The translations under genes were made by a program, and so were the position numbers. This document shows positions 32,106-43,099 of a DNA stretch of 64,000 nt, one piece after another; position 1 is the first letter of the stretch, and each line of letters starts with the position of its first letter. The notes under the pieces were generated by a model. The model was not told where the DNA came from, did no database searches, and was given only the letters and a program-made list of their open reading frames with translations. Source of the stretch: Blasia pusilla (taxonomy: Eukaryota; Marchantiophyta; Marchantiopsida; Blasiales); the NCBI GenBank assembly GCA_050084515.1, contig CM114272.1:8680001-8744000 (forward strand), written 5' to 3'.

Positions 32106-33470
32106 CGCCGCCTTCTCCACTACCGGTTCTCTCGATATTATTCTCCCCCGCACCTCGTGATTTCTGCAGAATCAAGCCGATAACAAGGCTCAGATGGAAG
32201 TCCTGTCTCTGGATCTCTCGACGCCACGCCACCCATGGAAATCGAGCCCGAAAATTGACATATTTCTCTCTCTCTCTCTCGCGTGCATGTGTTGGGAAAC
32301 CAAAAAGATGCAGAGCGTGTGTGAAGGAAAGATGCAGAGCGTCGAATTACTGCGACCTAAAAGAATGAGTCTTACACCCGGAGTCCTCATTCCCAGTCCA
32401 ACGAGAAAGACTCGAAACTCACCTGCTTCACCGTGCTGTGCTGCAGCGGTGCTCCTCCTCGCGCTGTCTCTACCTGCGAATTCCCCTCTAAGCCTTCCTC
32501 TGCTGCGCACACTTGTAGTGAGCACCAGCAGCGCCCGTACCTCAGCAGCAGTTTCGAAACACGCGCAGCTCCCCACAATTGCAGCTCTCACGTCTCCTCT
32601 CCTCTCCTCTTCTCTGCCATCGACGCTCCCGCTCGAAGAAATCTGTGCACTCCGCGGGTTTCCCAAAATCTAACCGAACCAAACCAATCCACTATCCTGT
32701 CGTCGCACAAATCGTGGGGGGTGTGGGGGGCATGTAACATTGCACCTCTTTCAAAACGCTCACGCACGCAGAGCTGAAGAAACCTCTCTACCACTCTCTC
32801 CGTGAACCCATCCCGTCCCGAATCGCGTGCTGGCGGCACTCAAACCGTGATTAGTTCGCTTCGTAATAAGCAACCGGCTTTGAACTAGACTAAACTAATC
32901 ACGCAGTGAACTCCGAAACGTCGCGTCGCGAACTGAATTACCGTGCCGAGATTCTTACTCCTCCGCCAGGAATATACATCTCAGCACCGGGTCGCATGCG
33001 ACTTAGCACCGGGTCGCATGCGACTCACAGTCCCGGAGACTATGAAGAACCTCCTCATCACATGCAAACTGTCCTCCGACCACCACCAGCCCCCCCCCCC
33101 ACTCCTCCAAGTGGAAACAAAACAAAACTCCCTTTGAATGTCCTTGTGCCGTAGGGCCGGACATTGTTAACGACATTAGCGAATTCATTCGCGGCTTTTC
33201 GGATACGGGACTCTTGTTATGGGGCCTCGGAGCTACGGGAACCTCATGAAGTTCCCGGCGACAATGGCGGTGCTCCCGAGTCCCCCCCCCCCAACAACTG
33301 CTCTTCCATAGCTCGATCGTCACCCACAAGGTCACCAGCATTACCACGTCAGCAACGAACGACCGTTCACGCACCAGCGCATCCGGACCCACATCATGTA
33401 GATACGGTGCATTGTACCTGGACCATACGTGCGGATGTGATATGACATGTGAGGGAAAAAAAATATCTAT
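32106..33470 (-). promoter_or_regulatory. presumed promoter and 5' UTR region of the selenium-binding protein gene
   Basis: No gene is visible upstream of the start codon. A short CT run (about 32,264-32,281) lies in the likely 5' UTR/proximal promoter. At 32,983-33,025 a 22-bp unit AGCACCGGGTCGCATGCGACT(T) occurs twice in tandem and includes the palindrome GTCGCATGCGAC. A C run lies at 33,091-33,100. Function is inferred from position only. Confidence 0.35.
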
Positions 33471-33784
33471 GTCTATAAAACCATGAGATGCTTTTATAAT
33501 AAAATAACCGTTAGATTTTTATTGTAACGAAGGATTGAAAATATTTAGGTTAAGAAAATGGGAGAAAATCATCGGATTTTAAAGAGTCCACTAATTCAAA
33601 ATCTGAACTACTGCTGCAAATGGAAAAAAAAATCCCCAAGAACTGATTTCCTAAGAGAAAACCTAAAATAATATACTTGAAGCTTTGGAATAGTTAAAAG
33701 AATAATGTGTTTCTTAAGTGTCTTAAGTGGATTTTCAAACTTAAGTCATGGAGGAAATAGGATGCATGGATTGCACATGACCAT
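33471..33784. other. AT-rich, no gene seen
   Basis: Composition drops to AT-rich at about 33,450 and nothing coding is recognised. Confidence 0.5.
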
Positions 33785-34200
33785 CATCTTTTAATTTTAG
33801 GAGAGAGGATTTCTTAAAGTGTTGGTCATGGAAAATTTCTTTAAACGTCACTCTTGACTTTTGGATCTTTTTTAAATAGTAAGAAATTGATAGTAAGGGG
33901 TTATTCAAGGATTTGGTTTTAATCTAGGATGACGGAGCTATTAATGTATACTAGTATACCGAACTTAAGGAAGATGGATAATTTTTTTAATAAAAAGTCA
34001 TTTTTTATTTTTAGTATAGAGGATTTCTTAGAGTGTTGTTCATGGCAAATTTCTTGAAACGTTACTCTTGACTTTTGGATCTTTTTTAAATAGAAAGAAA
34101 TTGATAATAAAGGGGTTATTCATGGATTTGGCTGTGATCGAGGATGATGGAGCTATTAATATATACTAGTATACCAAACTTGAGGAAGATGGATAAAATC
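33785..34200. repeat. tandem duplication of about 214 bp
   Basis: Two head-to-tail units share GAGGATTTCTTA (33,805 and 34,019), ACTCTTGACTTTTGGATC, TTTTTTAAATAG, GGGGTTATTCA and TATACTAGTATACC, ending in GGAAGATGGATA (33,969 and 34,184). The offset is 214-215 bp. They differ at many positions, so the duplication is old. Non-coding. Confidence 0.85.
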
Positions 34201-36339
34201 ACTAAAACCTCTTCCATCTAATTTTTAGCTTAGTATAAGGTAAAATCCAACATTAATTGAGAGGCTTCACACTCAAAGCTCATGGAAAGCGTCTCAAGAT
34301 GAGTTCACGTCAATAATAGTATGATACAAATAATAACCCCCCAATGCCGTTTTTTTACCCTTTCATCCACATTTGACTCTTTGTTTGAAATGGCTTCCCT
34401 TTTCTGCGATGAATCAACTATTGTTCTAAAATTCAAGTCCTCAACATATCCTTAAATCTTTGACTGGTATCCTTAAACACAAAAATGTAAGCTCCATTCT
34501 CCCTTATACACAAAAGATGTTATCTTTAAAAAAGTATGATTAAACACATATAACTAAGTTGTAGTCATCAAATTTGTCATGAATTAGATATGGATAATGC
34601 TTTGATGAAAAATATTGAAAACCTAATTTTGGAGTTTGAGAAAAAGAAACATGATGTTTATTAAGCTCTTTACATTCCCTAATCCCAAACTCAAATAATA
34701 ATAAAGAAAATTACTTCCCTTTTCATGAGAAACATGAATAGAGAGACTCAAGTAGAGGATGCATCACTCCATATATAGTTGTAGTCCTTCCAATAGGGAT
34801 AAACCCATCACCTTTCTCCATTCCTTCAGTCTCTTCTTATTTTAGTTCGTCCAATTTCTTGAATCAAAATCAAATTGACCATAATTTTTAATCTTGGGTT
34901 CTCGAATATCTTTGACTCCTCTTGTGGTGGATGTTTCATTCAAGTAACCAAGTTGTGACTAATCAATATTCTTCTTTACAAGAACACAGTGTCTTGCAGT
35001 TTTTGTTTCCATCTTCTAACCATTGACCATGCATTACTTATGGAAAAGTGGTTAGTCTCTTAATTCTCCATGTAATCTCGAACACTTATTAAACACCCTA
35101 TCCATTCCTTTGACTAAGGATTTGACTCACAACTCATTTAATATCTTTCCTCTTAACTATGTCACATGGAACAAACGTCCATCTTGCCTCACTAAATCCT
35201 CCACAAGATGATTTATTGTATTTTGCATCCAATACTTACATCATGGTTTTCTATTCTACTCTCGCTTGCCTTTTCTACTAAAGAGTACTCTAACTTATCT
35301 CATGAAGTGCCACTCATCTAATGAATCATCCATCCTACCTTTATTGCTAATTTTTTTGTCTCATATAGGTTCCAATACTTACAACTCTCCTCTTTGATTA
35401 CTTTCTTATCTTAAACCATAAATTATCTCATGGATCCCCTCTTTAAGTAATTAAATTAATTAACTAATTAATTATTAAGATAATCCCATACGATGCACGG
35501 GTTTTAATTACCTCTCAAAATGACAATCAATTCTCAAATTTTTAAATATTATTTTAAATCAATTTCAAGCAATAATATTGGTTGAAAGTGTTGAGTGTCA
35601 AATGGAGGAGTATGAAAAGTGAAGGGGCAATCTATGATAATTTACATATATGTGTAAAGACACAAACGGACACAATTTTATGGCTATTTTCAATCATATC
35701 ACCTTGTACTTCTACGTTTTGTTTGAACATTTGGAGAACCATTTTTTTTCATTCAGTACATACTTATAATTTATTAGTAAGATTGCATACTATACATACT
35801 TATGGTTTGCTAGTAAGAGACTCAATCATTGTGAGCTATTTCTACTAACTTCCGCGAAAATATTTTATTATTTAGGAGTATCTTTTACATATATAGCAGG
35901 CAGCTTTTTTTTAATATACCACTCCTAATGTCCACTAAGAATTCTATTAAATATTTAAATTTATAGTTTTGAATATATTATGAGTACCTTTTGGAACATA
36001 TAGCGGATTGGTATCATCATGAGAAAGTGTTGTAGTTGAAAAGGCATCCCAAAAAATACAAAGAGAAAAGATAGTATAAGATGAGAACAACATTAATGGT
36101 ATCATCAAGTGGGCCACATCTATATTCATTCTACACTATTTATCACCTATTTTAACAAATTCCAAGAAAATAAACTTGGCAAGAAATGGGAATGTCTTCT
36201 TGGATACCATTGATGCAAGATGGTCTCTCCAATAATAATTACATTTACTTTATTAAAATGGCCATCATAATATATGAACAACTATATTTGAATGCTTCAA
36301 ATGAAGAAATCCATGCATAATATTATAGACTAGTTAGCT
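34201..36339. other. AT-rich, no gene seen
   Basis: A 2.1-kb AT-rich stretch with stops in all frames. The short frame at 35,582-35,848 has no recognisable similarity. The words TACGATGCACGGGTTTT near 35,490 resemble ends of plant dispersed repeats, but no partner end was found. Confidence 0.5.
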
Positions 36340-37140
36340 TGTACGTGTTTATGTACGAAAATGAATTTTTTTTATAATTTATAAAAATATTTTTAGTTTC
36401 AAAAATTAAGTCTGATTTCCTTTTTTAATCTTAAAAGAGTAATAAAATTTCACCTTTAAATTATACCCAACTCCCTTAAGTAGTTTCACTTCTCCGTAAA
36501 AGTTCAAACAATATCTACTCTTTCCCTTCCACTTTTCCCACCAAAATAACATTCATTACCTGATTCTTAGTTAGTTTTAATAAATGATATAATTTCCCTT
36601 TTCCATTCAATTTTATTTTCATTTCCCAAATTATCACATGTGAATTAATATAATTATTTAAAAAAATAATCATAGTATTTATTTCACAATTTAAATATAA
36701 TTTTTATTTTTTAAAATCTTAGAAGAGTAATAACATTCCAATCTTCTAAGTAGTTCCATTCCCAAGATAAAATGTAAATGATGCCCCAATCCCCTAAATA
36801 ATTTTACCTATCCATAAAATTTAAACATCTACTCATTTTCCATTAAAATTCATTTTCCCTTCCATCAAATATGAATTAGGGCACAAATTGAAATTTTTGT
36901 TATTTTCATAATTATCCCACCTTACATCACTTAGGATCATCCATTATAATATTAATTAATTTAGTTATTGACTATTAATTGATAAATATTTATTTTCTTC
37001 CACTCAATTCCATTCTCTTCCGGGTTCTATCTCTATCCATCTAGTATAATTCAAACATGTTACTATCTTGTCTTACTATCCAATATCTTGTCGCATTGTA
37101 TTTGTAGGATTGCCCATTATGTTGTATATGGAAATGTAAT
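36340..37140. repeat. AT-rich dispersed repeat, copy 2
   Basis: Diverged second copy of the repeat at 200-960, in the same orientation, with shared blocks in the same order up to the CTTGTCTTA...TTGTCG segment near 37,060-37,090. Non-coding; class unknown. Confidence 0.6.
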
Positions 37141-37697
37141 GCATAGGTGGAATGCTATAATTTTCCTAAGAATATATCTTGCGAACTTTTTTGAAATACC
37201 TAACATATGATGTGAAAAGCTTTAGGGAGGGTGCTTCGAATGATCTTACAATAATTTATTCCATGTACTTGGTTTGAATACCCAGCGTAGCATGCGAGGA
37301 CCTTCTCGATGATTACTCAACATTGGAATGAAGACAAATGCGATGCAATCAGGAGTACTACCAAGAAATATGGATTATTTTTTCAGTACAAAATGGTACT
37401 CAAGTCTCAAGTATTATTTTATTACAAAATAAGAGTAGCCAATTAGCATGAGATGAAAGGACAAATGAAGTATTCTTTTATTATAAAATAAACACTGCTC
37501 TTTAACAAAAAGCACATGAATATGCTAGTTCCATTTGGGATGTGATTAAGTAAAGTACGAATTTGATTATACATAAGCCTTTGAACAATTATCAACATGT
37601 TCCATGGGTAACACCCAATGGCATCAAGTCCTAGTATGGAGTCAAAAATTAATAATCAAATTTGAGGCAAGTGCACAAATGTGTTGGCTATTCCATA

Positions 37698-37766
37698 GAC
37701 AACATTCTTATGAGGATTTCACAATGGTGTGTGTGTGCATTGTGAAATCCTCATAAGAATGTTGTC
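37698..37766. repeat. perfect 29-bp inverted repeat with an 11-nt GT loop
   Basis: The arm GACAACATTCTTATGAGGAT plus TTCACAATG (37,698-37,726) is exactly reversed and complemented at 37,738-37,766 around GTGTGTGTGTG. No mismatch occurs and pairing ends sharply on both sides. This could fold as a cruciform or RNA hairpin. Confidence 0.97.
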
Positions 37767-40426
37767 ATAAGACCTCCCCAAATAACTATGGATACCAAGT
37801 CCATAATGATCATCTCACCAATAGTCACTCTAATAGTGTCAATCAAGGCATCCAAGAACGATTCATAACTACGTTGCCAAGCTCCAAATAGGACCTAATT
37901 GGAGTCAAATATTTGCTCAATAAACTCCCTAGGAGAAAATTTAGTGATTCCTAGGGCCATCTCCTAAAACATCACTAACCAATGTTTAAGATGCCAGACT
38001 TTTTTTTTCCTGTGGGCCTTGTAGCTCACAACATTGCCGCGCGAATCTTATCAAGCAAACACCTCCAATGGAGCTCAAACTCATTTACTTGTCATTTTTA
38101 GGGCAACTCCACAAATTGTGTCGAATCTATGAAAATCTGAGGTGGCAATCACTAGAAACTACACTCCCCATGAAGGAAATAATTGTACACAATAAAGTCT
38201 AGTGCTTACATTCACCCAAGATGACAATCACTAAAAATTCTTGTAGAAGGATGAAGATTTTTTTGTTGTTGTGTGATCGACAATCCTAGTTCCGTAGAGG
38301 GTGGGGGATGAAATCTAGGGGTCACATGTGGGCAGCTCTACTACCCTTAGCTTGTCATAATTTTCAAAATGAACAAAAGTACAAAGTTCCTATGTCAAAG
38401 CTTCTAGCAGCAGTTGGGGAGAAACATGCAATTCTTATGAGAGTTATTAACTTAGTCATGTAGAGGCCACTCTCACAACTATGAAGTCTGGTAGCGATGA
38501 TGCAGTTGGGAGGTTTAGCCATCTCAAGGCCCTTTTGAATCACATTGCAAGTGTGGCAGACGTTATTGATCATGCGGACAATGTTAAAGTCATATTTTGC
38601 CATCAGGATATGAATTTAGCATCATGTCAAAAAGTAGTTAGCATGGTTCTATGACCTTAATTTAAGTCTACCAAACTGCCAAAAGGTCAGACATGAGACA
38701 GAATTATGCAGTCGACTGTCAAATAATATTGCAAAATGAATCTGGACGACTGTAGGATTTTAGATTTTATCAACACGTCATGAGTCTTTTGTTCAGTTTC
38801 CATTCAATCTTCAACAAGTCTGACTTTAAATCTACTTGAAGCTTTCTATCTGCCAGAAGGATTTCCTCAGTCTCAACATCAATTCTAAAGGCAAAGCGAA
38901 AAAAACCCCATTCAGATTGAATACAACTTTAACCGAGTGAAATTCAAATCTGCTGTAGAATGTCCATGGATATCTCCATCCCAATTGGTAACGATAGTAG
39001 TTCTAAAAAGACCAAGTTGCCAAGCTCTAAACTGCTAGTGGCGACTGCCCCATAAAAAAATTCAAAAGCTCCAGAAAAGCCAAGGAAGTTGGACAACTGC
39101 ACAAATTTGTGCAGTTGTTGTCCAACAATGCTGCAGTCATCTTTGCAGTCTCTTCCCACTTCCCTCCATCCTAATTCTTGCTTTTAGTTGATCCCACAGA
39201 TCCCAACAATTTTCAACGGAACTTTCAAACAGAGAATTGAGACATTTTATTACTCCATCCTACTGGGTTCCTTCACTTCTGGATCTAAAACAGCTGGGAA
39301 CGGATAACCTGTGTGAGGGATGTTGAAGGGCAAACAATTCCAAAGACAGGAAATGGAACAGGGAAGATCACAAAAGCTCCAGAAGTGTCTCAGATTCAGC
39401 AGGACAATTTAACAGGACTTGGTGGGGGAGGAGGTGTGGGAGTACCTAGACCACCACCGTCGTCACATCTCGTCCCCAATTGGATGTTTGTTGATGGTTA
39501 GGCTATTTGCGTTGTTCTTGGGAGAAAAACACCCACAAATAGAAAAAGGGGAGATAAATCCCATCAAGGACGTAAAAATGAAGCTCAAGCAGTCAAAGCC
39601 CTTCAAGAATTTCGTCATTGTCTGCACTGCAAAACAGCAGCTTCGACCACAGGCTACATACCCTGAATCACATCAAATGTAATCAGGGGTGTTCGATACT
39701 GCAAATGTCACGTCTTTATCTATACTGCTTCCAAGAAGATCGTTCTTCGCACGGAATGGGGGAGTAGAACAACCAAATCAGTTCACGTGCATACAAATCC
39801 AGGATTTAACAATCGTTCATCCCTCCCCCATTATTGTCAATGCTCTCTGAATATTGAATGCAAGAAGGTGAAAGAGAGTGGTACAAAGAAATTGGTGGAA
39901 GTTAGCGAGTTGATTAAATCGGCAACCACTTTTGCTGCCACATCCATTCTTTTTCTACTTGTGGCGTTGGTTCTGATTGACTCTTTGAGTTTCCCTTCTC
40001 TCTTGCTTGTTGGATTTCCAGTCAGCTCACACCCGTGCTCCCTTTTCCCCTCTTCTAATCGAAAAAGCTTGTAAAGGTAAATTGAGAAACTGGAGCAACA
40101 AGGAAGAGTTCGTACCTTCTCTCGTTCATATTCACGAAATTTCCTGTTCCCATCTCTTTGTGCTCATTCCCTTATGGCTGCACAGGTTATTCCTTTGCTC
40201 TACAGAGCGATGACACATTCCTACGGCATACGATAAACCCAAGCTATCGCCTTGACCATCTGGTATGAAGTACCAAATTGAAATGAAGTACCAAATTGGA
40301 AAACTTACACCTCAAATGTGTCAGAGTTGTACCTCCCTACACTCTCGATCCCCGAGCACTACTACAGATGCACCAAACGTAGATCCTCAAATGTCCACAT
40401 TTGCAAGCGTGGGCAGCCATAGCCTC
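37767..40426. other. no gene identified
   Basis: Several short frames (for example 38,364-38,603 minus and 39,419-39,682 plus) match nothing I know. At 39,088-39,125 an imperfect palindrome TTGGACAACTGCACAAATTT continues with its complement plus a 3-base bulge. No RNA gene recognised. Confidence 0.45.
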
Positions 40427-40660
40427 TATCCTCCTCAGTTTTCCACCTCTGTAAACCCAATGTCTACGAAACACACGAAACCTGCTCATGATGCTCTGGA
40501 ATTGAGAAGATGCAACTGGAAACTTGTAGACTCCTACCACTCCTATCCTCCTCAGTTTTCCACCTCTGTTAACCCAATGTCTATGCCACGCACGAAACCT
40601 GCTCATGATGCTCTGGAATTGATAAGATGCAACTGGAAGCTCGTAGACTCCTACCACTGA
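40427..40660. repeat. tandem duplication, two 117-bp units
   Basis: Units 40,427-40,543 and 40,544-40,660 both start TATCCTCCTCAGTTTTCCAC and end with CTCCTACCAC. Differences are few. The period is 39 codons and a 131-codon plus-strand frame (40,265-40,660) stays open through both, but the encoded protein is unrecognised and may be chance. Confidence 0.88.
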
Positions 40661-41209
40661 GACCCATGATCTGTAAACAACATAGGAGAAGAGAATGGGA
40701 AGGCTAGGTTAGAACTCGGCAGCCAGAGCCGCTACTTCTACTTCTCAGGGTTCTACTACTATACATACTATAGTAGTAGAACGTTGTCGTTCTTTCCTCC
40801 TTTCCAAGGATAGGGCCTGAAAATCGTTACCCAAGGATGCTACGAATACTCAACAGATTCTACTAGTGTCCCACATCTCTTCTGTTCATTACCGAAGGAT
40901 TTTCTACTGGTACCCCCATACCTTTCACATATATCTAACCTCTGCTGACGTGTCGGGGTCTCTCTGTGGTTTGAAGTTAACAAGGCTTGGATTGAAACCA
41001 GAGTACATTTTGTTGCTGCGAACACAAGCAGACGAATTGAAGAACAGTAAGGGTGGGTGTGTTGGGGCTTTGGGCTGACGAAGTGGAAGTTCTGTGGAGG
41101 TTTCTTGGGGGAAAATCGCTTACTGGAGTGATCGGAGCTGAAGCAAAGGAATTCCGCATTCGTAGGGGAGGAGGAGCGCTTATCTCCAAGCAAATCGACG
41201 AAGGGCCTC
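40661..41209 (+). promoter_or_regulatory. presumed upstream region of URM1
   Basis: No gene recognised. About 40,750-40,780 has a short palindromic run around CTACTACTATACATACTATA. The URM1 promoter and 5' UTR should lie here by position. Confidence 0.3.
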
Positions 41210-43099
41210 ATGCATCTCACTCTCGAATTTGGGTCTCTCTCTCTCTCTCTCTGTGTCACAAGGCTACGACAGGCACTACTTAATGAGTACAGTCTCTCTC
41301 TGTCCAACCAAGGCGCGGGGTCTATGGTCGCAAGGCTACGACATGCACTACTTAATGAGTACAGTCTCTGTGTCTAGCCCATCCCAATCTCTAGCACCGT
41401 CCAACCAAGCCACGGGGTTTATGGACGCAAGGCTATGAAAGGCACTTAATAAATCTACTCTCACTCTCTCTCTCTGAACCAGGCACTACTTGATGTGTAC
41501 AGTCTCTCTCTCTCAACGAGGATCCTCATCATTTTTCACCAGAGATCGAAAGAATAGGGACAAAATCCATTGCAGGATTGGGTGGGTGCATTTGTAGCTT
41601 GATATGTCTTGCGGCATTCGCAACAGGTGGACTTGAGTTGGAACCTGGCGATGTTTGATCTAAGAAAGTGCTAATCCTATCATGAATTTTGGGGTGCGGG
41701 AAGAGCGATTACGGGATGGTGGGAGTGAAAGGCAATGTCAAGAGATCCAATTAATAGAGGATTTTACTTTCGTCATAGGGTTTGCGAGAGAGGACTGTAG
41801 AAAAATATTAGGTCCTGTTGATTCCATAGTTCTCGAGGCACAAGTCTGGCTCTGGCTATCTATAGAGAGAAGAGAATCTGATAGAAAAACTCGCTCTTAA
41901 TGAAAGCTCCCACAATGTAGTAATGTTGCATGTGCAACCATCATTCTTGAGTTTCTCTCCGGTGGAGCACATGCTTCCATTCTGTAGCGCCATTCTTTTT
42001 GTCCCCACGTCATGAATCAGGAATGTTTGGGATTGAGAAAGGATTCAAAAGCCGTTCAGCGTCTGAAGAGGAGTATCAGAATCCAAAAGCCTTCACTCTT
42101 TCAGTCTATTTTCTGACTACCCATGTTGCTCACTGGCAGTGGTGGACTGGAGCTGCTCTTTGGTTCTGTCAAGATTCATGAGGTCAAGGTTACTCCACCT
42201 AATGGAAACATCAAGGTAGGTGCTTTCATGTGGACTTGTGTAAAGTCCGTAGCTCAATGAATGCCAATGGAAGGTCAAGTGTAGATTCAAATGTCAGATG
42301 TATGCTTACCCCTGGAGATTCTGGTTGTAGTATCTATGAAGGGAATCAATTGTCTTGACCTGGTACTCTAACGTGGTTGATGTCGCAGGTAACCATGCAA
42401 GATCTACTTTTCTGGATTCGTGATAATCTCCTCAAAGAAAGGTTGGAGATGTTCATGAAGGAAAAATCAGTGTAAGTGCTTGATCAGAAATTTGTAGTCT
42501 TCTCACAGTATTCTTCGTCACACTGAAAGGTGAGCTACAGCATTGTACTTAGTACACTGGAAAGAAAGCCATTCTATATACCTTGCAGTTTGACCGTGGC
42601 ATAACAGTTCATACTCTACTACTACTATTTAATAGTGTACGGACCTTGTGAGTGCTATAGATGGATCATGAGATATAATGTAAGACAAACGAAAGAACTG
42701 AGAGGTTACAATCACTCAGGGCAGTTATTCCCAAGGAAATGTATCCCATAGACTCCTCAAAGTCGAACCATATGATGCTGGAGAGTAAACGTACCTGTTG
42801 GTCTGAAACTGCCTTGATGCTGTTAGCAGAGTGCTGGCCTACTGATTGTTATGTTGGTAACACTTGGACTGATTCCTCTACAAGTTCTGCCCTTAATTAT
42901 GTACGTTTGTGAGGATTAAAGACAGTTCTTGTGGCATAGATCAGCAATGGATGAATTGAATAAAGTGCGACTTTCTTGCAGGAGACCTGGCGTGCTGGTT
43001 CTGATAAATGATTGCGATTGGGAGCTTTGTGGAACAACCGAAGCTACCCTTGAAGAGAAAGATAAAGTGGTCTTCATTTCTACACTTCATGGAGGATGA
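41210..43099 (+). CDS. URM1: URM1 ubiquitin-related modifier / sulfur carrier, 4 exons
   Basis: Exons: 41,210-41,232; 42,140-42,215; 42,389-42,471; 42,982-43,099, all with GT-AG borders and agreeing phases; 300 nt in total, 99 residues plus stop, the usual plant URM1 length. The 23-nt first exon encodes MHLTLEFG, joined to [15 protein letters not shown]. The middle exon gives [18 protein letters not shown]. The last exon gives [35 protein letters not shown] and the stop directly after the GlyGly needed for activation. URM1 is adenylated and thiocarboxylated by a UBA4/MOCS3-type enzyme, then supplies sulfur for 2-thiolation of wobble uridine in cytosolic tRNAs; it can also be conjugated to proteins under oxidative stress. 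Intron 1 (907 bp) contains CT-rich repeats. The gene appears functional. The tiny exon 1 is the least certain part. Confidence 0.94.
41233..41520 (+). repeat. CT-rich imperfect tandem repeat in URM1 intron 1
   Basis: Four imperfect units contain GCACTACTTAATGAGTACAG followed by a CTCTCT run, interspersed with CCAACCAAGGCGCGGGGTCTA-like and GGCTACGAC words. The pattern starts at the exon-1 donor, whose GTCTCTCT is part of it. A related word (GTCCAACCAGGGAGTGGGGTC) recurs near 46,345. Confidence 0.7.

Noticed and set aside
32190-32673. Overlapping frames of about 158 codons on both strands upstream of the selenium-binding protein gene
   Set aside because: Ser/Arg/Leu-biased translations from CT- and CTC-rich promoter DNA, without known motifs.
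41940-41975. Alternative first exon for URM1 ([11 protein letters not shown])
   Set aside because: It looks like the URM1 N-terminus by chance but has no in-frame ATG and the wrong phase for the exon at 42,140. The 41,210-41,232 exon fits start, phase and family sequence.
28975-43099. Functional cluster of sulfur-related genes (selenium-binding protein and URM1)
   Set aside because: They are 9 kb apart on opposite strands with repeats between; proximity alone does not support joint regulation.
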